Source: Pseudomonas benzenivorans (GTDB lineage Bacteria; Pseudomonadota; Gammaproteobacteria; Pseudomonadales; Pseudomonadaceae). Taken from it: 64,000 nucleotides of DNA. Below, piece by piece: positions 37,744 through 46,350 of the stretch. The notes under the pieces are model-generated. The model worked only from the letters and a program-made list of their open reading frames with translations. It ran no database searches and had not been told where the DNA came from. Made by a program: the position numbers and the translations under genes. The stretch covers positions 1,612,001 to 1,676,000 of the forward strand of contig NZ_CP137892.1 in NCBI RefSeq assembly GCF_033547155.1, given 5' to 3'. Each line of letters opens with the position of its first letter. Position 1 is the first letter of the stretch.

Positions 37744-39045
37744 ATGCAGGTCAAACGCTTTTTCGCCGCCGATATGCGTCAAGCCATGAAGCTGGTCCGC
37801 GATGAGCTGGGCGCGGATGCCTCGATCATCGGCAATCGCCGGGTGGCCGGCGGTGTCGAGTTGACCGCCGCGCTGGACTACCAGGTTCCCGCCGCGCCTG
37901 CGCGCCAGCCCAACCCGGCGTTGGAGGCCGAGCTGCGCAAGACCCAGTCGCGCATCGCCTCCGCCCAGGCCGAGCTGGCCACCCGGGCGCAGGCCGACGA
38001 GGGCAAGGACCGCCAACTGTTTGGCGCGGCCCCCGAGGTGCCGGCCGACAGCCTCGCCGCCGTGCTCGGCAAGCCGCAACCGGCACTGCCTGCGGCCAGC
38101 GATCAGCGTGCCCTCGACGCCATGCGCTTCGAGCTGCACGGCCTGCGCGAGCTGATCGAGGTACAGCTCGGCTCCATCGCCTGGGGCCAGATGCAGAGCC
38201 GCCGTCCGCAGCAGGCCAGCCTCTGGCGCCGCCTGCAGCGCATGGGCCTGCCGGCCGAGCTGGCCCGGGTGCTGCTCGAGCGGGTGGCCAATGTCGCCGA
38301 GCCCCGGCAGGCCTGGCGCATGCTCCTGGCCCACCTGGCCCGCGCCATTCAGACCCCCAAGCAGGAGCCGCTGGAGGAGGGCGGGGTGATCGCCCTGGTC
38401 GGCCCGGCCGGCATGGGCAAGACCACCACCCTGGCCAAGCTGGCGGCGCGTTATGTGCTCAAGCACGGCGCCCAGAGCCTTGCCCTGGTCAGCCTGGACA
38501 GTTACCGCATCGGCGCCCAGGAGCAGGTCAAGACCCTCGGCCGCATCCTCGGTGTGCCGGTCACCCTGGTCGATCCCGGCCAATCGCTGACCCAGGCCCT
38601 GGCACCCCTGGCGAAGAAGCGCCTGGTGCTGATCGACACGGCCGGCCTGCCGGCCAACGACCCGGCCCTGCGCATGCAGCTGGAGGCCCTGGCCAGCCGC
38701 GGGATCAAGTCCAGGAACTACCTGGTCATGGCCGCCACCAGTCAGAGCCAGGTACTCAAGGCCGCCTACCATAGCTACAAGCGTTGTGGTCTGGCCGGTT
38801 GCATCCTGACCAAGTTGGACGAGGCCGCCAGCCTGGGCGAGGTCATGGGGCTGGCGATAGGTCAGCGCCTGCCGGTAGCCTATGTGGCCGATGGTCCGCG
38901 TATCCCGGATGATCTGCAGGTACCGCGCAGCCATCAGTTGGTGAGCCGGGCCGTCGGGCTGCAGAGTGCGGAAGATCCAAGCGAGGAGGCGATGGCGGAG
39001 CTGTTCGCCGGCCTCTATCAGCAGCCGACGCGCCGTGCCGGTTGA
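37744..39045 (+). CDS. flhF: FlhF, SRP-type GTPase for polar flagellum placement
   Basis: 433 aa. N-terminal B domain starting MQVKRFFAADMRQAMKLVRDELGADASIIGNRRV, then a variable linker and the SRP-GTPase G domain with P-loop GPAGMGKTT at residues 220-228, followed by VSLDSYRIGAQEQVKTL, LIDTAGLP and TKLDEAASLGE. It recruits early basal-body parts to the pole and works with FipA, encoded at 49553. Confidence 0.96.
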   Translation: MQVKRFFAADMRQAMKLVRDELGADASIIGNRRVAGGVELTAALDYQVPAAPARQPNPALEAELRKTQSRIASAQAELATRAQADEGKDRQLFGAAPEVPADSLAAVLGKPQPALPAASDQRALDAMRFELHGLRELIEVQLGSIAWGQMQSRRPQQASLWRRLQRMGLPAELARVLLERVANVAEPRQAWRMLLAHLARAIQTPKQEPLEEGGVIALVGPAGMGKTTTLAKLAARYVLKHGAQSLALVSLDSYRIGAQEQVKTLGRILGVPVTLVDPGQSLTQALAPLAKKRLVLIDTAGLPANDPALRMQLEALASRGIKSRNYLVMAATSQSQVLKAAYHSYKRCGLAGCILTKLDEAASLGEVMGLAIGQRLPVAYVADGPRIPDDLQVPRSHQLVSRAVGLQSAEDPSEEAMAELFAGLYQQPTRRAG

Positions 39046-39068
39046 CGGCGCCGCGGCGATGACTCAGT

Positions 39069-39096
39069 GGCATGAGGCGCAGGTTGACCTCATGCC
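39069..39096. other. Perfect inverted repeat between flhF and fleN
   Basis: GGCATGAGG (39069-39077) and CCTCATGCC (39088-39096) form a 9-bp perfect dyad with a 10-base loop in the 114-bp gap. No T-run follows, so it is more likely an RNA stabilising or processing hairpin, or a protein site, than a terminator. Confidence 0.5.
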
Positions 39097-39159
39097 GGAT
39101 TGGCGGGGTACGCTTAGCCAAGCGGCTCCCGTCGACGTTAGACAAGGTGTGTAGAGAAC

Positions 39160-39990
39160 ATGGGTATGCATCCCGTACAGGTGATCGCGGTGACCGGCGG
39201 CAAGGGTGGTGTCGGCAAGACCAACGTGTCGGTGAATCTGGCCCTGGCGCTGGCCGATGTCGGCCGGCGGGTCATGTTGATGGACGCCGACCTGGGCTTG
39301 GCCAACATCGACGTCCTGCTCGGCCTCACCGCCAAGCGCACCCTGGCCGATGTGATCAGCGGCGAGTGCGACCTGCGCGACGTGATCCTGCAGGGCCCCG
39401 GCGGCATCCGCATCGTTCCGGCCGCCTCGGGCACGCAGAGCATGGTGCAGCTCTCGCCCCTGCAGCATGCTGGCTTGATCCAGGCCTTCAGCGACATCAG
39501 CGACAACCTCGACGTGTTGATCATCGACACCGCCGCCGGTATCGGCGACTCGGTGGTCAGCTTCGTCCGCGCGGCCCAGGAGGTGCTGGTGGTGGTGTGC
39601 GACGAGCCGACCTCGATCACCGACGCCTACGCGCTGATCAAATTGCTCAATCGCGACTACGGCATGAGCCGCTTTCGTGTACTGGCCAATATGGCGCACA
39701 GTCCACAGGAGGGGCGCAATCTTTTTGCCAAACTGACCAAGGTCACCGATCGTTTCCTCGACGTCGCCCTGCAGTATGTCGGCGCGGTGCCCTACGACGA
39801 GTCGGTGCGCAAGGCCGTGCAGAAGCAGCGCGCGGTCTATGACGCCTATCCACGCTCCAGGTGCGCCCTGGCGTTCAAGGCGATCGCGCAGAAGGTCGAT
39901 GCCTGGCCGCTACCGGCCAATCCGCGTGGTCATCTGGAGTTTTTCGTCGAGCGCTTGGTGCAGCAACCGACCGCGGACTCGGCGGTATGA
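39160..39990 (+). CDS. fleN: FleN (FlhG), flagellar number regulator
   Basis: 276 aa. MinD/ParA-type ATPase with deviant Walker A GGKGGVGKT (Lys15 and Lys20), MLMDADLGLANIDVLLGL and DVLIIDTAAGIGDSVVSF. FleN binds FleQ and blocks its ATPase, limiting flagella to one per pole. The final bases overlap the fliA start (ATGA). Confidence 0.96.
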   Translation: MGMHPVQVIAVTGGKGGVGKTNVSVNLALALADVGRRVMLMDADLGLANIDVLLGLTAKRTLADVISGECDLRDVILQGPGGIRIVPAASGTQSMVQLSPLQHAGLIQAFSDISDNLDVLIIDTAAGIGDSVVSFVRAAQEVLVVVCDEPTSITDAYALIKLLNRDYGMSRFRVLANMAHSPQEGRNLFAKLTKVTDRFLDVALQYVGAVPYDESVRKAVQKQRAVYDAYPRSRCALAFKAIAQKVDAWPLPANPRGHLEFFVERLVQQPTADSAV

Positions 39991-40733
39991 CAGCAGCTTC
40001 CGGACTTCGTATGTACAGCAAGGCGCAAGGACAAGAGTCCCAGTATCAGTTGATCGAGCGCTATGCGCCCCTGGTCAAGCGAATCGCCTACCACTTGCTG
40101 GCGCGCCTGCCGGCCAGCGTGCAGGTGGACGATCTGATCCAGGCCGGCATGATCGGTCTGCTCGAGGCCTCGAAGAAATACGACTCCAGCAAGGGCGCGA
40201 GCTTCGAGACATTCGCCGGCATTCGCATTCGCGGTTCGATGCTCGATGAGGTGCGCAAGGGCGATTGGGCGCCGCGTTCGGTACACCGCAACAGCCGTAT
40301 GGTCAGCGATGCGATCCGAGTAGTTGAGGCCAGAACCGGTCGTGACGCTAAAGATCACGAGGTTGCGGCCGAACTCCAATTGAGTCTCGAAGATTACTAC
40401 GGCATTCTTGGCGACACTTTGGGCAGCCGCCTGTTCAGCTTCGACGACCTGTTGCAGGACGGCGAGCACGGGGGGCTGTGCGAAGACGCCAATGCCACTC
40501 ACCAAGAACCTTCTCGTGGCCTGGAAGATGAGCGCTTCCAGGCGGCGCTGGCCGATGCCATCGCCAACTTGCCGGAGCGCGAACGACTGGTGTTGGCGCT
40601 GTATTACGACGAAGAGCTGAATCTCAAGGAGATCGGCGAGGTGCTGGGGGTCAGCGAGTCGCGCGTCAGTCAGATCCACAGTCAGTGCGCCGCACGCCTG
40701 CGTGCGCGGCTGAGCGAATGGCGCGCACGCTGA
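39987..40733 (+). CDS. fliA: FliA, flagellar sigma factor (sigma-28)
   Basis: 248 aa. MTAASGLRMYSKAQG is the usual Pseudomonas start. Region 2 (RYAPLVKRIAYHLLARLPASVQVDDLIQAGMIGLLEASKKYD) and region 4 (LPERERLVLALYYDEELNLKEIGEVLGVSESRVSQIHSQCAARLRARL) are clear. It transcribes the fliC promoter at 10303 and probably the site at 14362. A second ATG at 40011 is possible but less likely given the fleN overlap. Confidence 0.96.
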   Translation: MTAASGLRMYSKAQGQESQYQLIERYAPLVKRIAYHLLARLPASVQVDDLIQAGMIGLLEASKKYDSSKGASFETFAGIRIRGSMLDEVRKGDWAPRSVHRNSRMVSDAIRVVEARTGRDAKDHEVAAELQLSLEDYYGILGDTLGSRLFSFDDLLQDGEHGGLCEDANATHQEPSRGLEDERFQAALADAIANLPERERLVLALYYDEELNLKEIGEVLGVSESRVSQIHSQCAARLRARLSEWRAR

Positions 40734-40734
40734 A

Positions 40735-40749
40735 CCGCTAGATTAGCGG
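40735..40749 (+). terminator. Small hairpin after fliA
   Basis: CCGCTA (40735-40740) and TAGCGG (40744-40749) pair across GAT directly behind the fliA stop. The downstream GTCGTT is not a T-run. Weak terminator or processing site. Confidence 0.35.
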
Positions 40750-40890
40750 GTCGTTGGGAAACGTAGCGGACGAGGGTCAGATAAGGCGCATTACGGCCTG
40801 TAGGTGAGCGAGTAACACCTGATGGCAACGTGGCGCAGCTGATCGCAATGGTTTTGCAACGGCCTGTCAGGCCGGTTTCACGATTAAGGG

Positions 40891-40914
40891 CGCAGCCAGA
40901 GGCTGGCTGCGTTT
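40891..40914 (+). other. Leader hairpin in front of cheY
   Basis: CGCAGCCA (40891-40898) pairs perfectly with TGGCTGCG (40904-40911), followed by TTTAGG. It ends 10 bp before the cheY ribosome site, so it may be a weak terminator of the upstream transcript or a 5' mRNA hairpin. No convincing sigma-28 or sigma-54 site was found in the 201-bp fliA-cheY gap. Confidence 0.45.
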
Positions 40915-40934
40915 AGGACTGTACGGAGGTCGAC

Positions 40935-41321
40935 TTGGACAAGAACATGAAAATCCTCATCGTTGATGACTTTTCAACGATGCGCCGGATCATCAAGAAC
41001 CTCCTGCGTGATCTGGGGTTCACCAATACCGCGGAGGCCGACGACGGCACCACCGCCCTGCCGATGTTGCACAGCGGCAGTTTCGATTTTCTGGTGACCG
41101 ACTGGAACATGCCGGGCATGACCGGGATCGACCTGCTCCGCGCGGTACGGGCGGACGAGCGGCTCAAGCACCTGCCGGTACTGATGGTCACCGCCGAGGC
41201 CAAGCGCGACCAGATCATCGAGGCCGCGCAAGCCGGGGTGAATGGCTATGTGGTCAAGCCGTTCACGGCCCAGGTACTGAAAGAAAAGATCGAGAAGATT
41301 TTCGAGCGGGTCAACGGCTGA
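40935..41321 (+). CDS. cheY: CheY, chemotaxis response regulator
   Basis: 128 aa from TTG 40935 ([18 protein letters not shown]) or 124 aa from ATG 40947. GGAGGT at 40925-40930 is 4 bp from the TTG and 16 bp from the ATG, which favours the TTG. Single receiver domain with IVDDF, phospho-acceptor in [13 protein letters not shown], switch Thr in LMVTAEAK and Lys in YVVKPFTA. CheY-P binds FliM to change rotation. Confidence 0.95.
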   Translation: MDKNMKILIVDDFSTMRRIIKNLLRDLGFTNTAEADDGTTALPMLHSGSFDFLVTDWNMPGMTGIDLLRAVRADERLKHLPVLMVTAEAKRDQIIEAAQAGVNGYVVKPFTAQVLKEKIEKIFERVNG

Positions 41322-41340
41322 TGTCTGCCGCGAGGGTGCT

Positions 41341-42129
41341 ATGGAACACGAAGATTCCCCGCAGGCCGACCTCGAGTCGAGCCTGAAGTTAAACGCGCGC
41401 CAATTGGTCGACAGCCTGGATCAAGGCAATTTTGGCGAAGCGGTGCAGCTGATCAATGAACTCAATAAAACCCGCGACCGTGGTCTGTACCACGAAGTCG
41501 GCAAGCTGACGCGCGAGTTGCACAACGCCATCGTCAACTTCCAGCTCGACCCGCGCGTGCCCCATGCCCAGGAAGTCTCGCAAATCACCGATGCCACCGA
41601 GCGCCTGAATTATGTGGTGACGATGACCGAGAAGGCGGCGAACCGGACCATGGATCTGGTCGAGCAGAGCGCGCCGTTGGTCAACGACCTCGGCAGCGAG
41701 GCACAGACCCTGAGCGCCGAGTGGGGACGCTTCATGCGCCGGGAAATGGGCGCCGATGGTTTCCGCGAGCTGGCCAAGCGCATCGAGTTGTTCCTCGCCC
41801 GCAGCGAGCGCGATGGCGCCAAGTTGTCCGCCCATCTCAACGACATCCTGCTGGCTCAGGACTATCAGGACCTGACCGGCCAGGTGATCAAGCGGGTCAC
41901 CCAGCTGGTCACCGAGGTGGAGAGCAATCTGCTCAAACTGGTGCTGATGGCCAGCCAGGTGGACCGTTTCGCCGGTATCGAGCACAACCACGAACAGTTA
42001 CGCGCCGAGCAAAAACAACAAAAAGAGCCTTCCCGTGGTGAAGGTCCGCAGATTAATGCCGATAAGCGTGAAGATGTCGCCGCAAGCCAGGACGACGTCG
42101 ACGATCTGCTATCCAGCTTAGGTTTTTAG
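41341..42129 (+). CDS. cheZ: CheZ, CheY-P phosphatase
   Basis: 262 aa, long helical hairpin. The catalytic segment LAQDYQDLTGQVIKRV carries the Asp/Gln pair of CheZ. The last 15 residues (ASQDDVDDLLSSLGF) are the CheY-docking tail. The gene's 3' end is AT-richer than the rest (AAAAACAACAAAAAG near 42010-42025). Starts 19 bp after cheY. Confidence 0.95.
   Translation: MEHEDSPQADLESSLKLNARQLVDSLDQGNFGEAVQLINELNKTRDRGLYHEVGKLTRELHNAIVNFQLDPRVPHAQEVSQITDATERLNYVVTMTEKAANRTMDLVEQSAPLVNDLGSEAQTLSAEWGRFMRREMGADGFRELAKRIELFLARSERDGAKLSAHLNDILLAQDYQDLTGQVIKRVTQLVTEVESNLLKLVLMASQVDRFAGIEHNHEQLRAEQKQQKEPSRGEGPQINADKREDVAASQDDVDDLLSSLGF
42039..42065 (+). promoter_or_regulatory. Candidate FliA promoter inside the 3' end of cheZ
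   Basis: TGAA (42039-42042), 15 bases, then GCCGATAA (42058-42065). The -10 element is perfect, the -35 element has one mismatch (TGAAG against TAAAG/TCAAG). It would give cheA its own late transcript with a leader of about 70 bases. It lies inside coding sequence, so chance occurrence must be considered. Confidence 0.4.
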
Positions 42130-42140
42130 GAGCACGTTTT

Positions 42141-44399
42141 ATGAGCTTCGGCGCCGATGAAGAGATCCTCCAGGACTTCCTGGTAGAGGCCGGGGAGATC
42201 CTCGAGCAACTGTCCGAACAGTTGGTCGAGCTAGAGAGCCGCCCGGACGATATGAGCCTGCTCAACGCGATCTTTCGCGGCTTTCATACCGTCAAGGGCG
42301 GCGCCGGCTTTCTCCAGCTGAACGAACTGGTCGAGTGCTGCCACATCGCGGAGAACGTCTTCGACGTTCTGCGCAAGGGCGAGCGACGGGTCGACGCCGA
42401 GTTGATGGACGTGGTGCTGGAAGCGCTGGATGCGGTCAATGGCATGTTCGGCCAGGTGCGTGAACGAGTCGAACCGACCCCGGCCAGTCAGGAGCTGCTG
42501 GCGGCCCTGGCCCGCCTGGCGGAGCCGGCCGGTGCCGAGGAAGTGCCAGCGCCGGAGGCGCAGGTCCAGGCCGTGGCGGAGCCTGAGCCTGAGCCGGAAC
42601 CCGCCTCGGCTGCGCCCGAGACTGGCGACATCACCGACAGCGAGTTCGAGCAACTGCTCGATGCCCTGCATGGGGCGCCGGCCGAAGCCCAGGCCGAAAC
42701 AGCCTCTGCGGCGGCCGGCCCGGACGAAATCAGCGACGACGAGTTCGAGGCACTGCTCGATCAGTTGCATGGCAAGGGCCAGTTCGTTCCGCCCGCCACT
42801 GCCGCCGCCACGGCGGCGCAGCCGGTGCAGGCCCCGGTGGCGGCGGTTGCCGAAGCCAGTCCCGGCGCTGACGAGATCACCGACGACGAGTTCGAGGCGC
42901 TGCTCGATCAGCTGCATGGCAAGGGCCAGTTCGTTCCGCCCGCCACGGGCGCCGCCACGGCGGTGCAGCCGGCGCAGGCCCCGGCTGCGGCAGCGAGCGC
43001 GGACAGTGACGAGATCACCGACGACGAGTTCGAGGCGCTGCTCGATCAACTGCACGGCAAGGGCAAGTTTGCCGAGCCGAGCGCCCCGGCCAAGGCGCCC
43101 GCCGCTGCGGTAGCGCCGATCAAACCTACCGAGCCGGCCAAGGCAAGCGTCAAGCCAGCGGCCAAGGCCGAGCCGGCAAAGGCGCCGAGCCCCGTGCCGG
43201 CAGCGGCTGACAAGGTGGTGCCGGCCAGTGAGGCGGAAACCACGGTACGGGTCGACACCGCGCGCCTGGACGAGATCATGAACATGGTCGGCGAGCTGGT
43301 GCTGGTGCGTAACCGCCTGGTACGCCTGGGCTCCAACAGCGGCGACGAGGCGATGGCCAAGGCGGTGTCCAACCTCGACGTGGTCACCGCCGACCTGCAG
43401 ACGGCGGTGATGAAGACCCGCATGCAGCCGATCAAGAAGGTCTTCGGGCGCTTCCCGCGCCTGGTCCGTGACCTGGCCCGCAGCCTGAAGAAAGAGATCA
43501 ACCTGGAGTTGGTCGGCGAAGAGACCGATCTGGACAAGAACCTGGTCGAAGCCCTGGCCGACCCGCTGGTGCACCTGGTGCGCAACGCCGTCGATCATGG
43601 CATCGAGACCCCGGAAGAGCGCGAGGCCGCCGGCAAGGCCCGCGGCGGCAAGGTGGTGCTGTCGGCCGAGCAGGAGGGCGACCACATCCTGTTGTCGATC
43701 TCCGACGACGGCAAGGGCATGGACGCCGATGTGCTGCGCGCCAAGGCCGTGGAAAAAGGCCTGCTGGACAAGGACGCGGCCGACCGGCTGAACGAGTTCG
43801 AGTGCTACAACCTGATCTTCGCCCCGGGCTTCTCGACCAAGAGCGAGATTTCCGACGTGTCCGGTCGCGGCGTCGGCATGGACGTGGTGAAGACCAAGAT
43901 TTCCCAGCTCAACGGCACGGTCAACGTGTTTTCGGTCAAGGGCCAGGGCTCGAAGATCGTCATCAAGGTGCCCCTGACCCTGGCGATCATGCCGACCCTG
44001 ATGGTGATGCTGGGCAAGCAGGCATTCGCCTTCCCGTTGGTCAACGTCAACGAGATCTTCCACCTCGACCTGTCGCGTACCAACGTGGTCGACGGCCAGG
44101 AGGTGGTGGTGGTGCGCGACAAGGCGTTGCCGCTGTTCTACCTCAAGCGCTGGCTGGTGCGTGATGCCGCCCATGAGGAGCAGGGCGAGGGGCATGTGGT
44201 GATTCTCACGGTGGGCAGCCAGCGCATCGGCTTCGTCGTCGACCAGCTGGTCGGTCAGGAAGAGGTGGTGATCAAGCCCCTGGGCAAGATGCTTCAGGGC
44301 ACTCCGGGCATGTCTGGCGCTACCATCACCGGCGATGGACGCATCGCCTTGATTCTCGACGTGCCGAGCATGCTCAAGCGCTACGCGCGGCGCATCTGA
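42141..44399 (+). CDS. cheA: CheA, chemotaxis histidine kinase
   Basis: 752 aa. P1 Hpt domain with His49 ([13 protein letters not shown]). Residues about 110-370 form a Pro/Ala-rich linker in which no P2 domain is recognisable; instead it holds four copies of a [21 protein letters not shown] peptide, at residues 163-178, 195-211, 244-260 and 290-306. Then the P3 dimerisation helix ([24 protein letters not shown]), P4 ATPase ([38 protein letters not shown]) and P5 CheW-like domain. It phosphorylates CheY and CheB. Confidence 0.96.
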   Translation: MSFGADEEILQDFLVEAGEILEQLSEQLVELESRPDDMSLLNAIFRGFHTVKGGAGFLQLNELVECCHIAENVFDVLRKGERRVDAELMDVVLEALDAVNGMFGQVRERVEPTPASQELLAALARLAEPAGAEEVPAPEAQVQAVAEPEPEPEPASAAPETGDITDSEFEQLLDALHGAPAEAQAETASAAAGPDEISDDEFEALLDQLHGKGQFVPPATAAATAAQPVQAPVAAVAEASPGADEITDDEFEALLDQLHGKGQFVPPATGAATAVQPAQAPAAAASADSDEITDDEFEALLDQLHGKGKFAEPSAPAKAPAAAVAPIKPTEPAKASVKPAAKAEPAKAPSPVPAAADKVVPASEAETTVRVDTARLDEIMNMVGELVLVRNRLVRLGSNSGDEAMAKAVSNLDVVTADLQTAVMKTRMQPIKKVFGRFPRLVRDLARSLKKEINLELVGEETDLDKNLVEALADPLVHLVRNAVDHGIETPEEREAAGKARGGKVVLSAEQEGDHILLSISDDGKGMDADVLRAKAVEKGLLDKDAADRLNEFECYNLIFAPGFSTKSEISDVSGRGVGMDVVKTKISQLNGTVNVFSVKGQGSKIVIKVPLTLAIMPTLMVMLGKQAFAFPLVNVNEIFHLDLSRTNVVDGQEVVVVRDKALPLFYLKRWLVRDAAHEEQGEGHVVILTVGSQRIGFVVDQLVGQEEVVIKPLGKMLQGTPGMSGATITGDGRIALILDVPSMLKRYARRI
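42627..43058 (+). repeat. Four imperfect repeats in the cheA linker
   Basis: Coding repeats begin at 42627, 42723, 42870 and 43008. Copies 2 and 3 are nearly identical at the DNA level through GACGACGAGTTCGAGGC..CTGCTCGATCAG and the following GGCAAGGGCCAGTTCGTTCC; copy 4 shares the first part and copy 1 is the most divergent ([16 protein letters not shown]). Spacing is 96, 147 and 138 bp, all multiples of three, so copy number can change without a frameshift. Confidence 0.85.
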
Positions 44400-44443
44400 T
44401 TGATTGGCGGCGCGACCTGCGCGCGCGCCGCTTAGGAGTTTGT

Positions 44444-45571
44444 ATGGTTGTCAAGGTACTGGTGGTGGACGATTCCGGCTTCTTCCGCCGGCGTGTCTCG
44501 GAAATCCTCTCCACCGATCCGAATATTCAGGTGATCGGCACCGCCACCAATGGCCGTGAAGCCATCGATCAGGCCCAGGCCCTGAGGCCTGATGTGATCA
44601 CCATGGATTACGAGATGCCGATGATGGATGGCATCACCGCGGTCCGGAACATCATGCAGCGTTGTCCGACCGCGGTGCTGATGTTCTCCTCGCTGACCCA
44701 CGAAGGCGCCCGGGTCACCCTCGATGCCCTGGATGCCGGGGCGGTGGACTTCCTGCCGAAGAACTTCGAGGACATCTCGCGCAACCCGGAGAAGGTCAAG
44801 CAGTTGCTGTGCGAGAAGGTGCACAGCATCGCCCGCAGCAACAGGCGCAGCATCGGTGCACGGCCGTTTCCCACCCCTGCACCAGCGGTATCCGTCACGC
44901 CGCCCAGGCCAGCCACGACCAGCAGTCTGACGCGGCCAGCGCCGACGTCCACGCCAGCTCCGGTGCCGGCGCCCGGTGCGCCGACCAGTGCAGCCGCGCC
45001 CAAGCGCAAGGTCTACAAGCTGGTGGCCATCGGCACCTCGACCGGCGGGCCGGTGGCTCTGCAGCGCGTGTTGACGCAGCTGCCAGCCAACTTCCCGGCC
45101 CCGATCCTGCTGATCCAGCACATGCCGGCGGCTTTTACCAAGGCCTTTGCCGAGCGTCTGGACAAGCTCTGTCGGATCGCCGTCAAGGAGGCCGAAGATG
45201 GCGAGCTGCTACGGCCCGGAGTGGCGCTGCTGGCGCCGGGCGGCAAGCAGATGATGGTCGACGGGCGCGGTACCATCCGCATCCTCCCCGGCGATGACCG
45301 GTTGAACTACAAGCCCAGTGTCGACATCACCTTCGGTTCGGCGGCTAAGTCCTATCACGACAAGGTGCTGGCGGTGGTGCTGACCGGCATGGGGGCGGAC
45401 GGGCGCGAGGGGGCACGCCTGCTCAAGCAGGGCGGCAGTCAGGTCTGGGCGCAGGACGAGGCCAGTTGCGTGATCTACGGCATGCCGATGGCCGTGGTCA
45501 AGGCCAACCTGGCCGATGCGGTGTATGGGCTCGACGATATCGCTCGGCACCTGACCGAGGCGTGCCTGTAA
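44444..45571 (+). CDS. cheB: CheB, receptor methylesterase/deamidase
   Basis: 375 aa. Receiver domain ([15 protein letters not shown], phospho-acceptor Asp55 in [12 protein letters not shown]), a Pro/Thr-rich linker near residues 140-185, then the catalytic domain with Ser199 (IGTSTGGP), His226 ([13 protein letters not shown]) and Asp319 ([12 protein letters not shown]). Demethylates chemoreceptors for adaptation. No cheR is present in the window. Confidence 0.96.
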   Translation: MVVKVLVVDDSGFFRRRVSEILSTDPNIQVIGTATNGREAIDQAQALRPDVITMDYEMPMMDGITAVRNIMQRCPTAVLMFSSLTHEGARVTLDALDAGAVDFLPKNFEDISRNPEKVKQLLCEKVHSIARSNRRSIGARPFPTPAPAVSVTPPRPATTSSLTRPAPTSTPAPVPAPGAPTSAAAPKRKVYKLVAIGTSTGGPVALQRVLTQLPANFPAPILLIQHMPAAFTKAFAERLDKLCRIAVKEAEDGELLRPGVALLAPGGKQMMVDGRGTIRILPGDDRLNYKPSVDITFGSAAKSYHDKVLAVVLTGMGADGREGARLLKQGGSQVWAQDEASCVIYGMPMAVVKANLADAVYGLDDIARHLTEACL

Positions 45572-45597
45572 ATGACCCCGAGAGGGAGCGTGCCCGC

Positions 45598-46338
45598 ATG
45601 GATGTGCTAAGTCTGATAGGGGTCATCCTGGCGTTCGTCGCCATCTTGGGGGGCAACTATCTCGAAGGCGGTCACGCGACGGCATTGCTCAATGGGCCGG
45701 CGGCGCTGATCGTGATCGGCGGCACCCTGGGCGCGGCTTTCCTGCAGGCGCCGGTCAGCGTGTTCAAGCGCGCCCTGGCGATACTGCGCTGGATCTTCTT
45801 CCCGCCACGGGTGGACCTGGCCGGCGGCATCAACCATGTGGTCGGCTGGAGCATGACCGCGCGCAAGGAGGGCCTGCTGGGCCTGGAGGCGGTGGCGGAC
45901 GCCGAGTCCGACCCCTATGCGCGCAAGGGCCTACAGTTGCTGGTCGATGGCGCCGAGCCCGAGGCCATCCGCAGCATCCTCGAGGTCGACTTGTACACCC
46001 AGGAAGGCCGCGACATACAGGCCGCCAAGGTGTACGAGAGCATGGGCGGCTACGCGCCGACCATCGGCATCATCGGTGCGGTGATGGGGTTGATCCACGT
46101 GATGGGCAATCTGGCCGACCCGAGCATGCTCGGCAGTGGTATCGCCGTGGCGTTTGTAGCTACCATCTATGGTGTGGGTTTCGCCAACCTGCTGCTGCTG
46201 CCGATCGGCAACAAGCTCAAGGCCGTCGCCCTGCGCCAGTCGCGCTACCGCGAGATGCTGCTCGAAGGCATTCTGTCCATCGCCGAAGGCGAGAACCCGC
46301 GCTCCATCGAGCTGAAGCTGCAAGGCTTCATGGATTGA
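45598..46338 (+). CDS. motC: MotC, MotA-family stator protein
   Basis: 246 aa, four membrane helices. Signatures: MDVLSLIGVILAFVAILGGNYLEGG, a cytoplasmic loop with RKGLQLLVDG and GGYAPTIGIIGAVMGLIHVMGNL. GGGAG 8 bp upstream fixes the ATG at 45598, outside the overlapping longer frame. Named after the MotCD stator of P. aeruginosa, which drives swarming and high-load motility. Confidence 0.94.
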   Translation: MDVLSLIGVILAFVAILGGNYLEGGHATALLNGPAALIVIGGTLGAAFLQAPVSVFKRALAILRWIFFPPRVDLAGGINHVVGWSMTARKEGLLGLEAVADAESDPYARKGLQLLVDGAEPEAIRSILEVDLYTQEGRDIQAAKVYESMGGYAPTIGIIGAVMGLIHVMGNLADPSMLGSGIAVAFVATIYGVGFANLLLLPIGNKLKAVALRQSRYREMLLEGILSIAEGENPRSIELKLQGFMD

Positions 46339-46350
46339 CAGGGACGCGCC

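Noticed and set aside
39069..39085. TGGCATGAGGCGCAGG before fleN as a sigma-54 promoter
   Set aside because: GG is present but the base pair ten positions on is AG, not GC, and the sequence is explained by the inverted repeat.
42627..43058. CRISPR-like spaced repeats
   Set aside because: The only regularly spaced repeats in the window are coding repeats in cheA, with uneven spacing and in-frame translation. No CRISPR array or cas gene is present.
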